A DNA stretch of 64,000 nucleotides from an uncultured Pseudomonadota bacterium (lineage in GTDB: Bacteria; Pseudomonadota; Alphaproteobacteria; RF32; CAG-239). The notes beneath the pieces were generated by a model. That model was not told the DNA's origin. It did not search any database and saw only the letters and a list, made by a program, of their open reading frames with translations. Below, in pieces: positions 1 to 8,433 of this stretch. Both the position numbers and the translations under genes were made by a program. Numbering within the stretch: the stretch's first letter is position 1; the number at the start of each line of letters is the position of its first letter. The stretch is from NCBI GenBank assembly GCA_902799835.1, contig CADCCF010000005.1, positions 1-64,000 on the forward strand, given 5' to 3'.

Positions 1-4
1 TCCC

Positions 5-32
5 GCAAGTCTTCCCAGACTTGCTCGTCTTT
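5..32 (+). terminator. Hairpin, possible terminator
   Basis: A perfect 8-bp stem (5-12 with 17-24) closes a four-base TCCC loop and is followed by a T-rich stretch. It lies just upstream of a second hairpin at 55-96. Together they look like tandem ends of a transcript entering from the left of the window. The T tract is interrupted, so termination strength is uncertain. Confidence 0.4.
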
Positions 33-54
33 CCTTGTTTATGTTTGTTTATTT

Positions 55-96
55 GCCCCTCGAGGCTCCCTCCTGCCTCAAGGGGCTTGTTGTTTT
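55..96 (+). terminator. Rho-independent terminator
   Basis: A 12-bp stem with one wobble/mismatch (55-66 with 75-86) around an 8-base loop is followed by TTGTTGTTTT. This is a good intrinsic terminator for a plus-strand gene whose body lies outside the window. Confidence 0.6.
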
Positions 97-113
97 AAAA
101 GTTTCTGATTTTA

Positions 114-154
114 AAATAAAAATGAGCGTTGGGTCCTCAAATAGGCCAACGCTC
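114..154 (-). terminator. Terminator of the 180-701 gene
   Basis: A perfect 9-bp stem (124-132 with 146-154) is followed, on the minus strand, by a run of T residues (complement of 114-122). It sits 26 bases past the stop of the minus-strand gene at 180-701 and supports that strand as the coding one. Confidence 0.7.
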
Positions 155-179
155 TAGTTGTTTACTCTATTTCTTTAGA

Positions 180-701
180 TTAGATACCCAAGCCAAAGTC
201 GGCGAGGGTGTTTTTAGCCTCTACGTTGAGAGGTCTTTTCTTTTCAGCCACTTTGGCTTCGACCTCTTCTATGGTCTGAAGCCAGCCATCTGCCTCAGCC
301 AATTCGGCGACCTCCTCACAGAACATATCCTCTTTAGGATTGTTCACTAAATAGGCCTCTAGAACTTCTGGCTCTTGACAGAAGAGGGCGGCGAAACGCA
401 CCTCGAAAGGCGTTTCGAGAGGGTTCCCGACGCAAACTGCACGGATGACCTCCTTGTCGGCGCCGAAGTACCGAAAAGCCGCCGCTACTACGCTGCGCCC
501 AGGCATTCGCCCATCTTCCTTACAACCTGTGGTATAAGCAAGGATCCCGTCTTTGCTCTTACACAGAGTGTCAGACACTTCCTTATCGGCGGGAAAGGCA
601 TATCTCTTTGCTTCCTTCTCGATTGCTTCAAAAGAGTTGTTGTTGATGGCGTTGTTGATGATCTCGACAGCTTTAGCTGGAGTAAGTTGTTTGTTGTTCA
701 T
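180..701 (-). CDS. Unrecognised soluble protein, 173 aa
   Basis: I do not recognise this family. The protein has no signal peptide or membrane segment, is rich in Glu, Ala and Val, and contains five cysteines scattered between residues 47 and 128. The C-terminal third is acidic and looks alpha-helical. The opposite strand also carries a 115-aa open frame at 375-722, but the minus reading is preferred because a near-consensus promoter (772-800) lies upstream and a terminator (114-154) downstream. There is no clear Shine-Dalgarno before the ATG, only an A/T-rich stretch. Its GC content looks higher than that of its neighbours, so it may be a recent arrival or a highly expressed gene. It follows ftsI on the same strand but has its own promoter. 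Confidence 0.7.
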   Translation of the reverse strand: MNNKQLTPAKAVEIINNAINNNSFEAIEKEAKRYAFPADKEVSDTLCKSKDGILAYTTGCKEDGRMPGRSVVAAAFRYFGADKEVIRAVCVGNPLETPFEVRFAALFCQEPEVLEAYLVNNPKEDMFCEEVAELAEADGWLQTIEEVEAKVAEKKRPLNVEAKNTLADFGLGI

Positions 702-771
702 TTTTATATTTTTTTAGTTTGACTTCAATTTTAATAATTCATTCGCACAATAATCACCTTTCACGAGATAA

Positions 772-800
772 ATTATATCACATTTTTACGAGTCGCACAA
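772..800 (-). promoter_or_regulatory. Sigma70-type promoter for the 180-701 gene
   Basis: On the minus strand TTGTGC (800-795) and a perfect TATAAT (777-772) are separated by 17 bases. Predicted transcription starts near 765, giving a leader of about 63 nt. The leader contains an AAAGGTG motif followed by a five-codon reading frame (GTG-CGA-ATG-AAT-TAT-stop), which may be a leader peptide or chance. Confidence 0.6.
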
Positions 801-827
801 GTACTTTTTTGTCAAATTTTTCAAAAT

Positions 828-2573
828 TTATCGTTCGAACGAAGCTTCGATGATCTTCTGAGAAATTTTTTCTTCCAAATCGGAATTAGCCGGAACTCCC
901 AATTGCGGAGCCACTGCTGCAATAATTTCTCCGGCCGCTGGCACAGCATTCCAGCCGGCTTCGGTGTGCCCAAAAGTTTCCTTCAATGATTTCGGGTCAT
1001 CCAACATTACAACCAAAACATATCTAGGGTTTGACATTGGAAAAGCTGAGGCAAAAGTTGTGCGTACATGTTTGGCAATATAATGCCCATGTTCATCTTG
1101 CTTGTTGGCGGTGCCGGTTTTTCCGCCTACTTCATACCCTAATACATTAGCATTGCGTCCGGAACCTTCCGTTACCACAGCTCGCAACAGTTTACGCATT
1201 TGTTTTGAAGTGTTATCCGACATGACTCGAACCGAATTATCCGGTGAGTATTTTCCGCTTAAAACAGTCGGGGTATTATAAATTCCGCCATTGACAATAG
1301 CGGCTAATCCCGCTGCAATGTGTAATGGTGATACGGCCAAACCATAGCCATACCCGATTGTTGCTACTGCCGAAGCGTCAGATTTCCACTTTTGCTCTTT
1401 CATAACCAAAGGCTTGGCTGTCTCGACCAGTTCCATTTTTATGGTCTCGAGCATTTTTAGTCTTTTCAAAAAATTATATTGTTCGGCAAAACCGGCTTGT
1501 AAGGCCATACGGGCTGAGCCGACATTGGAAGAATGTACCAAAATTTCTTTAACATTTAATGGTCTTCCTTGCCCATGAAATTCCTTGATAATACGTGACT
1601 TAATTTTTAAGGGATTAACTGTGTCAAAAACCTCGTTAATTTTAACTTTTCCCGAATCCAGGGCCATAGCTGTATTAAAAACTTTTAGTACTGAGCCCGG
1701 CTCATAAATACGAGTAGTCGCTTGATTGAAAGTTGCATTGGCATCTTTAATATCATTGGGATCAAAATCCGGCAGAGAAACCATTGCCACGATTTCAGCG
1801 GTGTTTGCATTCATCAGAATAGCTGTTGCGGCAACAGCTGAAAATTTCTTTTGATACTTTCGCAAAATGTTGCGCACGGTATCCTGCACTCCGATATCAA
1901 TCGATAAACGCACCGGAATATCTGACGATGTAATACGTGAATTTAAGCCTAATTCCAAACCGGAAGTTCCATTGTTATCAACATCGACCGTGCCGATTAT
2001 ATGTCCGACCAAGTTTTTGTGCGGATAAACGCGTTTTTCGTCATCTCTGAATTCCAATCCGGGATTGCCGATAGCCATAATTTTTGATTGTTGGTTGGGA
2101 GTAAGATTACGCTTGATGGTATAATAACCGCGTCCGCTTTTTAATTTTTTGTAGGTGTCGTCAAAACGATTTTGTAAGTCGGGAAAAATTTCTATCAGCT
2201 TGAGGGTGGTTGCTTTAGGTTTTAGAATTTTTTTAGCATTAGCATCCAAGTCTTGTGTAGGCAATGAGGTTGCAACAATAGTGCCGTTACGATCAACAAT
2301 ATCAGCTCGGTGAATAGTTTTGCTAATCTGACTGTTTTCAAAAGGGGTAATGTCATTCCAATTTGATAGCACACAAACATCTAGCAAGCGCATTGCCACG
2401 ATACTATACACCAACACAAAACCGGCAACACCTAAAAAAATGCGCGAACGTGAGGTTGACTTGGGCGAATTTTCACCATCGTTCCAACCCTTAAATATAT
2501 CTCCTTTGGCAATATCTATTTCTTCACCGGGAAGATACAGTTTACCTGTTTTCTGCGCATCTGATTTCTTCAT
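828..2573 (-). CDS. ftsI: Peptidoglycan transpeptidase PBP3, FtsI
   Basis: Septal peptidoglycan D,D-transpeptidase of the divisome. The 581-aa product has a short cytoplasmic N-terminus, one membrane anchor at about residues 44-63, a dimerisation/pedestal region (about 90-220) and a C-terminal penicillin-binding domain. All three active-site motifs are present: S294-V-L-K297 with the nucleophile Ser294, S348-S-N350, and K485-T-G487. Length and layout match class B PBPs. It is the last gene of the mraZ-rsmH-ftsL-ftsI run and starts 15 bases after ftsL stops. In most relatives murE and murF would follow here, but the cluster ends and an unrelated gene with its own promoter comes next. Confidence 0.95.
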   Translation of the reverse strand: MKKSDAQKTGKLYLPGEEIDIAKGDIFKGWNDGENSPKSTSRSRIFLGVAGFVLVYSIVAMRLLDVCVLSNWNDITPFENSQISKTIHRADIVDRNGTIVATSLPTQDLDANAKKILKPKATTLKLIEIFPDLQNRFDDTYKKLKSGRGYYTIKRNLTPNQQSKIMAIGNPGLEFRDDEKRVYPHKNLVGHIIGTVDVDNNGTSGLELGLNSRITSSDIPVRLSIDIGVQDTVRNILRKYQKKFSAVAATAILMNANTAEIVAMVSLPDFDPNDIKDANATFNQATTRIYEPGSVLKVFNTAMALDSGKVKINEVFDTVNPLKIKSRIIKEFHGQGRPLNVKEILVHSSNVGSARMALQAGFAEQYNFLKRLKMLETIKMELVETAKPLVMKEQKWKSDASAVATIGYGYGLAVSPLHIAAGLAAIVNGGIYNTPTVLSGKYSPDNSVRVMSDNTSKQMRKLLRAVVTEGSGRNANVLGYEVGGKTGTANKQDEHGHYIAKHVRTTFASAFPMSNPRYVLVVMLDDPKSLKETFGHTEAGWNAVPAAGEIIAAVAPQLGVPANSDLEEKISQKIIEASFER

Positions 2574-2588
2574 CTTTTCTTATAAAGT

Positions 2589-2966
2589 TTATCTTACATT
2601 ATTGGCCATTTTTTTCAAATCGCGATTGTTTTGTGCCCAAGCGGCAATATTTTTGCGAGCATTGGACTTTTTTTCATCCGATTCGTAATTAAATGGTAAC
2701 GCAGAATAGTTAATAATTTGTTCCCCTTTTACCGAATTTAGGTCGGTATGTGAAGAAGCTAAATTACGCAAGCGACCGGGATTGTTCAATTTTGCCCATT
2801 CGGCATTAAGAACATGAATCTCTTCTTTATCGGTTTGGATACTCATATTTATGTCATTGAGTTCTTTTTCTAAGCGATACACCGAATTTTTGAGATAACT
2901 TGATGCAGCTATAGTAAAGAACACTACACTAAATACCAAAACATAAATTGTAACTTTGTTGTTCAT
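2589..2966 (-). CDS. ftsL: Cell division protein FtsL-like
   Basis: A small bitopic protein (125 aa) between rsmH and ftsI, the position of ftsL in dcw clusters. It has a short N-terminus, one transmembrane helix at about residues 5-24, then a periplasmic heptad-like coiled coil (about 28-60) ending in a W-x-x-L-N-x-P-x-R-L motif, which is typical of the FtsL/DivIC fold. FtsL works with FtsB and FtsQ to activate FtsWI. The assignment rests on topology, motif and position because the family diverges strongly in sequence. The C-terminal tail is Lys/Asn rich. Confidence 0.85.
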   Translation of the reverse strand: MNNKVTIYVLVFSVVFFTIAASSYLKNSVYRLEKELNDINMSIQTDKEEIHVLNAEWAKLNNPGRLRNLASSHTDLNSVKGEQIINYSALPFNYESDEKKSNARKNIAAWAQNNRDLKKMANNVR

Positions 2967-3001
2967 AGACTTAAAACTCCTTTTACTGTTGAGTTTAAAG
3001 G

Positions 3002-3922
3002 TTAGTGTTTTATGGCATAACGCAACTTTGCCGAGCGCGAGCGAGCATTTTCTGCCAACTCATTCTCAGATGGCAGAATAGCCTTTGACGCGAAAGCAAA
3101 AGTTGCATCGGTTAATGTTGTTTCACCAAGCTTATAACGCGATGTATGAACGCGCCTTTCGCTGTTGGTTTTGAAAAAGGTTTTGACAATGCGATCTTCT
3201 AATGAGTGAAAATCTACTACCACCAAACGACCTTTCGGGTTTAGGCGGGAAGTTGCTTTAGCCAAACCTTTTTCCAATTCGCCCAGTTCGTCATTAACTT
3301 TAATGCGCAAGGCCTGAAAACTTCTGGTGGCAGGATCAATCATCTTGGGATTGCCTCTGCCTAAAACCGCATAAATAATATTTGCCAATTCTATCGTTGT
3401 AGCAATTGGCTTCATTTTGCGAACTTCAACAATTTTGCGCGCAATAGAACGTGATTTTTTTTCTTCACCATATTGATAAAGAATATCGGCTAATTCACTT
3501 TCGCTCAAATTGTTGACCAAATCAGCGGCAGTTAAACCGCTTTGGCTCATCCGCATATCAAGCGGAGCATCTTTAGCAAAAGAAAAACCTCTTTTTCCTT
3601 CATCCAGTTGCATTGATGACACCCCGATATCAAACACGGCGCCATCAACATTTTCTTCTACCAGTTCATCAAAATCGCCAAAACATCCTTGGCGAAAATC
3701 AAAACGCGCGCCGAATTTTTGTTTCAATTCATTAGCGCGCTCTAAAACTGTTCCATCACGATCAAGTGCAATCAATTTGCAGTCGGCCGTTTTTAATATC
3801 GCTTCGGAATAACCGCCGTTGCCGAAAGTGGCATCAACATAAACTTCACCATCTTTGGGAGCGAGAGCCTGCAATACTTCGTTCAACATCACCGGATAAT
3901 GTTTTTGATAATTTTCATTCAT
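3002..3922 (-). CDS. rsmH: 16S rRNA (cytosine-1402 N4)-methyltransferase
   Basis: RsmH (MraW) methylates N4 of C1402 in the ribosomal P site. The 306-aa protein begins with the family signature H-Y-P-V-M-L-N-E-V and then the SAM-binding V-D-A-T-F-G-N-G-G-Y-S motif at about residues 28-38. Further conserved stretches are F-D-I-G-V-S-S-M-Q-L, G-F-S-F, and the C-terminal V-V-V-D-F-H-S-L-E-D-R-I. Its ATG overlaps the TGA of mraZ by one base (TGATG), implying translational coupling. Length is normal for the family. Confidence 0.96.
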   Translation of the reverse strand: MNENYQKHYPVMLNEVLQALAPKDGEVYVDATFGNGGYSEAILKTADCKLIALDRDGTVLERANELKQKFGARFDFRQGCFGDFDELVEENVDGAVFDIGVSSMQLDEGKRGFSFAKDAPLDMRMSQSGLTAADLVNNLSESELADILYQYGEEKKSRSIARKIVEVRKMKPIATTIELANIIYAVLGRGNPKMIDPATRSFQALRIKVNDELGELEKGLAKATSRLNPKGRLVVVDFHSLEDRIVKTFFKTNSERRVHTSRYKLGETTLTDATFAFASKAILPSENELAENARSRSAKLRYAIKH

Positions 3923-4383
3923 CAGACATTATCCTTTTTTATAGTAGGGCGGGTTTTAAGTAATTTTTCTCTGACACGCTGTTCCTCTTTGGCCCAATTA
4001 GACGGATTCCAAATCTGAAATTTGCGTCCTTTACCGACAAACACTGCCGCATTAGTGATTTGAGCGTGTTTGAGCAATTTTTCCGACAACATAATACGAC
4101 CGGTGGAATCGAAAGGATAACGTTTTGCATCACCGAATATCAAATTGGAGATGTCATCTTGTTCTTCCGAGAAAAAGTCGAGGGAGTTTTCCATCTCGGT
4201 TGCCAGTTTTTCCAACATATCTTCCAAGCAACCTTCAATGCAGGGATTTGACAAGCTGCGATAACATACAATTTCGGCTTCCGAGTCTTTGACAATTGCA
4301 CGCCAATCTGAGGGTAATGAAACCCTGCCTTTGGCATCAACTTTATTTTCAGTAGTGTCTAAAAATAAAAATGTTTTACGCAA
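3922..4383 (-). CDS. mraZ: Transcriptional regulator MraZ
   Basis: MraZ is the AbrB-fold regulator that heads dcw clusters and represses its own operon. The 153-aa product contains two SpoVT/AbrB-like repeats: an N-terminal F-L-D-T-T-E-N-K-V-D-A-K-G-R-V-S-L-P and a second copy around D-A-K-R-Y-P-F-D-S-T-G-R-I-M-L. The start is taken as TTG at 4383, preceded by an AAAGGG Shine-Dalgarno seven bases upstream; no ATG gives a full N-terminal repeat. Three TGGGA boxes at exact 10-base intervals lie in the promoter (4433-4457), matching known MraZ operators. Confidence 0.93.
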   Translation of the reverse strand: MRKTFLFLDTTENKVDAKGRVSLPSDWRAIVKDSEAEIVCYRSLSNPCIEGCLEDMLEKLATEMENSLDFFSEEQDDISNLIFGDAKRYPFDSTGRIMLSEKLLKHAQITNAAVFVGKGRKFQIWNPSNWAKEEQRVREKLLKTRPTIKKDNV

Positions 4384-4423
4384 TTTCTAACCCTTTGCCC
4401 TTAATCTTTGCAATTATGATTAT

Positions 4424-4457
4424 GGTATATCATGGGATTTTATGGGAATCAATGGGA
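4424..4457 (-). promoter_or_regulatory. mraZ promoter with MraZ-box operator
   Basis: On the plus strand TGGGA occurs at 4433-4437, 4443-4447 and 4453-4457, exactly 10 bases apart with 5-base spacers. MraZ is known to bind TGGGN repeats with this spacing. On the minus strand the same region reads as a promoter: TTGATT (4452-4447), a 17-base spacer, then TATACC (4429-4424). The boxes therefore overlap the -35 element and spacer, consistent with repression by occlusion. Confidence 0.75.
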
Positions 4458-4691
4458 ATTTTTAGTATTTTATTAACTGTTCTTGGAATGTTCTGTTGTT
4501 GTTTTGCTGTATATTAAGGAAACAGCCAGTTAGCAAAAATAAAATTTTTGTGTAAATAATTCACAATATGTTTTTAACTCGTATCAAAGTTCTGAAAATT
4601 ACATAACTATTCCGATTTTAATTATTATGTAGTTGTTGTGTTGCTTGAGTTGGTATGGTGCTTTTTTTGTTGATGTCAGTAATTATCCCTC

Positions 4692-4720
4692 TTGCATTTA
4701 ATGTGTAAAACATCTACAAT
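4692..4720 (+). promoter_or_regulatory. rnpB promoter
   Basis: TTGCAT (4692-4697) and TACAAT (4715-4720) are separated by 17 bases. A start near 4727 lies about ten bases before the predicted 5' end of RNase P RNA. Between this promoter and the mraZ operator (4458-4691) I see only AT-rich non-coding sequence. Confidence 0.6.
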
Positions 4721-4736
4721 CCTTTTCTAGTCATTT

Positions 4737-5126
4737 GAGATAATCGGACAGCCGCGCATTGGCTTGACTAATGTGAGGAAAGTCCGGGCATCAGGGAAAC
4801 ACGGCACCGGATAACGTCCGGCTGGGGAAACCCAAGGGAAAGTGCCACAGAAAACAACCGCCCGTCTATATGTCGGGTAAGGATGAAAAGGCGAGGTAAG
4901 AGCTCACCGCACCTTTGGCAACAAAGGTGGCATCGGTAAACCCTGTCGGATGCAAGACCAAGTTAGGAGCTTCCAGGTGTCTTTTTAAGACAAACCGGAT
5001 GATACGGAGCGTTTCTCCTCCACTCCAGAGGTAGGTCGCGTTGAGCCGGATAGCAATATTCGGTCTAGATTAATGGCTGTCGGTTTGTCTTTGACAAATT
5101 ACAGAACCCGGCTTACAGATTGTCTC
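4737..5126 (+). ncRNA. rnpB: RNase P RNA, bacterial type A
   Basis: Catalytic RNA of RNase P, which matures tRNA 5' ends. Universally conserved pieces appear in order: GAGGAAAGTCCGGGC near 4776, the ACAGAA motif near 4848, GTAAGAGCTCACCG near 4896, AGGTAGG near 5029, the AGATTAATGGCTGTC block near 5067 and ACAGAACCCGGCTTA near 5101. The ends pair as helix P1 (GAGATAATC at 4737-4745 with GATTGTCTC at 5118-5126, one wobble). Ends are set from P1 and could be off by a few bases. lpxC follows 37 bases later with no obvious terminator between. Confidence 0.95.
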
Positions 5127-5163
5127 GATTGACAAAGGTTTGAAAATTATAAAAGGGCTTTTT

Positions 5164-6018
5164 ATGCAACATACTATTGCAAAATCGGTTGAGTTTAACG
5201 GAGTAGGGCTCCATTCCGGTGTTGCTGTCAGGCTTTTGATTGAGCCGGCAGAAGTTGACACCGGTATTGTTTTTGTGCGCTCGGATTTGCCGGATTTTGC
5301 TCCGCTGCCTGCCACTTATTCGCGTGTGGTTGACACACGCAATTGCACCTGCTTGGGCGATAATAACGGCAACATCATCTCAACGATTGAGCACCTGATG
5401 GCAGCCCTTTCAGTTATTAAAATTGACAATGCTTTGATCAAGGTTAATGCGCCGGAAATGCCGATCTTGGACGGAGGAGCTTTGTTTTTTTATAACGAAC
5501 TTAAAAAAGCCGGCTTAACCGAGCAGTCTGCACCGCGCCGCATTTTGAAAGTTATGAAAAAAGTTGAGTTTCAAGATGACAAAGGTAATCATGTAACCCT
5601 TGAGCCCAGTGAACAATTTGCAATTCATTTTACCATTGATTTTCCATCTCCTATCGTCGGTCATCAAGAGTTTGATGGTGCGATTAACGAAGATGTTTTC
5701 TTAAACCAAATTGCTCCCTGTCGCACTTTTTGTGAAAAAACGCAGATTGATTATCTGCGTTCCATCGGTTTGATTAAGGGCGGAAGCTTGGATAATGCGG
5801 TTGTTTTGGATGGCGATAAAATTCTCAATCCTGACGGCTTTAGGGTGAAAAATGAATGTGTTAATCACAAAGTGCTTGATGCTATTGGTGATATGGCGAC
5901 TTCGGGATTTGCTGTTCAAGGCAAACTAACCGCTTATCACTCGGGTCATTTTCACAATAATCAAATTTTGCAAATTTTGTTTGCAAATAATTCTAACTAT
6001 ACAATAGAGGAAGAATAA
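5164..6018 (+). CDS. lpxC: UDP-3-O-acyl-GlcNAc deacetylase LpxC
   Basis: Zinc deacetylase for the committed step of lipid A synthesis. The 284-aa protein shows the zinc ligands His77 (in E-H-L-M-A-A-L), His235 and Asp239 (H-K-V-L-D-A-I-G-D) and the catalytic His262 (H-S-G-H-F-H-N-N). The start is placed at ATG 5164 because M-Q-H-T-I matches the family N-terminus; an earlier in-frame start at 5140 would add eight residues not found in LpxC. It is followed after two bases by bamD. It is slightly shorter than the roughly 300 aa typical of the family, at the C-terminus. Confidence 0.96.
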   Translation: MQHTIAKSVEFNGVGLHSGVAVRLLIEPAEVDTGIVFVRSDLPDFAPLPATYSRVVDTRNCTCLGDNNGNIISTIEHLMAALSVIKIDNALIKVNAPEMPILDGGALFFYNELKKAGLTEQSAPRRILKVMKKVEFQDDKGNHVTLEPSEQFAIHFTIDFPSPIVGHQEFDGAINEDVFLNQIAPCRTFCEKTQIDYLRSIGLIKGGSLDNAVVLDGDKILNPDGFRVKNECVNHKVLDAIGDMATSGFAVQGKLTAYHSGHFHNNQILQILFANNSNYTIEEE

Positions 6019-6020
6019 TT

Positions 6021-6743
6021 ATGAAAAAAATTGCTTTAGGTCTGTTGTTTTTAATTTCTGCTTGTGCTTCAACTCCTGATTTGTCAAATATGAGTGCGGA
6101 AGAGCTTTATAATTTAGGCTATGACCAAATGCAGGATACCGCTTGGGCTAAGGCAGCCGCTTCTTTTGAAAAATTGGAGCTGGAATATCCTTATTCAGCT
6201 TGGGCTACCAAATCCAAGTTGATGAGTGCCTACGCTTATTATCGTGATGAAAAATATGATGATGCAGTAATTGCTTTAGATAGATTTATTCACTATCATC
6301 CCGGCAACAAAGATGCCGCTTATGCTTATTACATGAGGGGTTTGTGCTATTATGACCAAATTGTCGGCTCGCAAAAAGATCAAGACAACACAGCCAAAGC
6401 CAAAGAAGCTTTCGAACAATTATTGGCTCGTTTTCCGCAAACTGAATATGCCGATGATGCGCGCGCCAAAATGAACTTGATTCAAGATCACTTGGCCGGT
6501 CAGGAAATGGATGTCGGACGTTTTTATCTTAAACAGAAAAACTATCTTTCAGCATTGAATCGCTTTTCTGAGGTTGTAAAAGATTATCAAACAACCCCGC
6601 AAATTGAAGAAGCACTTTATCGCTTAGTTGAAGTTTATACCATTTTGGGCTTAAAAGAAGATGCCGCCAAACCGCTCAAGGTTTTGGCTGTTAACTATCC
6701 TGAAAGCACTTGGTATAAGAAGGCGGTTGATTTAACAAAGTAA
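6021..6743 (+). CDS. bamD: Outer membrane assembly lipoprotein BamD
   Basis: BamD is the essential TPR lipoprotein of the BAM complex that inserts beta-barrels into the outer membrane. The 240-aa precursor has a lipoprotein signal ending in L-I-S-A-C (Cys15) and then about five TPR-like repeats, including Y-N-L-G-Y-D, A-K-A-A-A-S-F-E-K-L-E-L-E-Y-P and A-L-N-R-F-S-E-V-V-K-D-Y. The order lpxC-bamD-recN is a common alphaproteobacterial arrangement. recN begins seven bases downstream, so the three are probably cotranscribed. Confidence 0.93.
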   Translation: MKKIALGLLFLISACASTPDLSNMSAEELYNLGYDQMQDTAWAKAAASFEKLELEYPYSAWATKSKLMSAYAYYRDEKYDDAVIALDRFIHYHPGNKDAAYAYYMRGLCYYDQIVGSQKDQDNTAKAKEAFEQLLARFPQTEYADDARAKMNLIQDHLAGQEMDVGRFYLKQKNYLSALNRFSEVVKDYQTTPQIEEALYRLVEVYTILGLKEDAAKPLKVLAVNYPESTWYKKAVDLTK

Positions 6744-6749
6744 CGAGCT

Positions 6750-8408
6750 ATGCTGCAATCGCTTCACATCAATAATGTTGTCTTAATTGATGAATTAGAC
6801 TTGGACTTTGCCCAAGGTTTTGGCGTGTTAACCGGTGAAACCGGCGCCGGTAAATCCATACTCCTTGATTCATTGGGTTTGGTGTTGGGGCGTCGCGCCG
6901 AGACTTCACTTATTCGCAAAGGAACTGACAAACTTTCGGTAACTGCAACTTTTACCAATGTCAACAATCCTGAATTGATGACGCTACTTAGTGAAAACGA
7001 GTTGGAACAATCCTCTGAAATAATGATAAAACGCACACTCAACACCTCAGGGGTTGGCAAAATATTTTTTAATGATCAGCTGATATCTGCCAAATTGCTT
7101 AAAGAAATCGGTAAATATCTGGTCGAAATTCACGGACAATTTGATAATCAAGGGTTGCTCAATCCGGCTAATCATCGCAGCATTTTAGATGCATTCGGTG
7201 GGTTGGATAAGCAAGTTAATGCTTGCATGGATGCTTATAAAGCTTATCAAACAGCTAAGAAAAAACGTGCCGAATTTGAAAATAATATTGCCAAAGCCAA
7301 AGAGGACGAAGAAAATCTCACCCATTGGGTAAAGGAGTTAGAGCAGATTGCTCCGCGTTCCGGTGAAATGGATGAACTGCAAGCGCGCCGCCAAGAATTG
7401 ATGCATGCGGAAAAAATCATCGAAAACCTTAATTATGCTTATTCTTCTTTGCAATCTTCTGACGTGGCATCAGCTCTGCGCTCGGCTCAAGCTGGTATTG
7501 ATAAAGCTAACAACTTAGTTAATGACAAATATGCACCTATCTACGAGGCATTGGATACCGCTTTGGTACAGGTCAATGAGGCAATTGAAGAAATTGAAAA
7601 TGCCTCTTCGGATATCTCACTGAATGCTAATGAACAGGAAAGTATTGATAGTAGAATTTTTGCGCTCAAAGATTTATCCCGTAAGCATGGGTGCGATGTT
7701 GATGCTTTACCGGAAATTTTGCTTTCATTTAAAGATAAGCTGAATGCCATTAGTTTGGGCGAAGGTGGTTTGAGCGAATTACGCAAAGAAGAACAACAAA
7801 AGCGTCTTGCTTATATCGAGGCAGCCAATCTTTTGCATCAAAGTCGCGTGGCAACAGCCCAAAAGTTGGATGCTCATGTAATGGCTGAATTACCGCCCTT
7901 GAAAATGGAAAAAGCCAAATTTATTACCGAAATAAAATCGCAAGATGAAGCTCATTGGTCAGAAAATGGTGCTGATGAAGTTTGTTTTACCGTATCCACA
8001 AACCCCAATTCCCCGCAAGGTGCATTAAACAAAATTGCATCCGGCGGTGAGTTAGCACGTTTTATGTTGGCACTCAAAGTAAATTTAGTGCAAAATTCTG
8101 CTTTGGCTACCATGATTTTTGATGAAGTCGATGCCGGAATCGGCGGAGCAACTGCTCGAGCTGTCGGCGAAAGATTGGCACGTTTAGGCCAAAAAGTGCA
8201 GGTTTTGGTGGTAACTCATGCTCCTCAGGTTGCTGCACTTGGCGACTATCATTTAAAGGTTGAAAAAAACACTGTTTCTGATATAACCACCACTAAAGTT
8301 TATTTGCTTGACGAAGCAAGCCGCAGAGAAGAAATTGCTCGGATGCTTTCCGGTGAACATATCACTGATGAAGCGCGTGCCGCCGCCATGCAACTGATGA
8401 AAAAATAG
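6750..8408 (+). CDS. recN: DNA repair ATPase RecN
   Basis: SMC-like ATPase acting in double-strand-break repair. The 552-aa protein has the N-terminal ATPase half with Walker A G29-E-T-G-A-G-K-S36, a central coiled-coil region (about 150-360), and a C-terminal half with the ABC signature S-G-G-E-L-A-R-F and Walker B M-I-F-D-E-V-D-A-G-I-G-G. Another family hallmark, V-V-T-H-A-P-Q-V-A-A, follows. Length is normal. It sits between bamD and gltX with short gaps. Confidence 0.95.
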   Translation: MLQSLHINNVVLIDELDLDFAQGFGVLTGETGAGKSILLDSLGLVLGRRAETSLIRKGTDKLSVTATFTNVNNPELMTLLSENELEQSSEIMIKRTLNTSGVGKIFFNDQLISAKLLKEIGKYLVEIHGQFDNQGLLNPANHRSILDAFGGLDKQVNACMDAYKAYQTAKKKRAEFENNIAKAKEDEENLTHWVKELEQIAPRSGEMDELQARRQELMHAEKIIENLNYAYSSLQSSDVASALRSAQAGIDKANNLVNDKYAPIYEALDTALVQVNEAIEEIENASSDISLNANEQESIDSRIFALKDLSRKHGCDVDALPEILLSFKDKLNAISLGEGGLSELRKEEQQKRLAYIEAANLLHQSRVATAQKLDAHVMAELPPLKMEKAKFITEIKSQDEAHWSENGADEVCFTVSTNPNSPQGALNKIASGGELARFMLALKVNLVQNSALATMIFDEVDAGIGGATARAVGERLARLGQKVQVLVVTHAPQVAALGDYHLKVEKNTVSDITTTKVYLLDEASRREEIARMLSGEHITDEARAAAMQLMKK

Positions 8409-8433
8409 TTTTTTTAATAAGGATACAAATATT

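Noticed and set aside
375..722. Plus-strand open frame of 115 aa
   Set aside because: Antisense to the 173-aa minus gene, which has promoter and terminator on its own strand; no such signals support the plus frame.
4458..4691. Gene or further RNA between mraZ and rnpB
   Set aside because: No supported ORF or conserved RNA; only the two promoters at the ends of the gap.
5070..5315. Minus-strand open frame of 81 aa
   Set aside because: Covers the end of RNase P RNA and the start of lpxC on the other strand; shadow frame.
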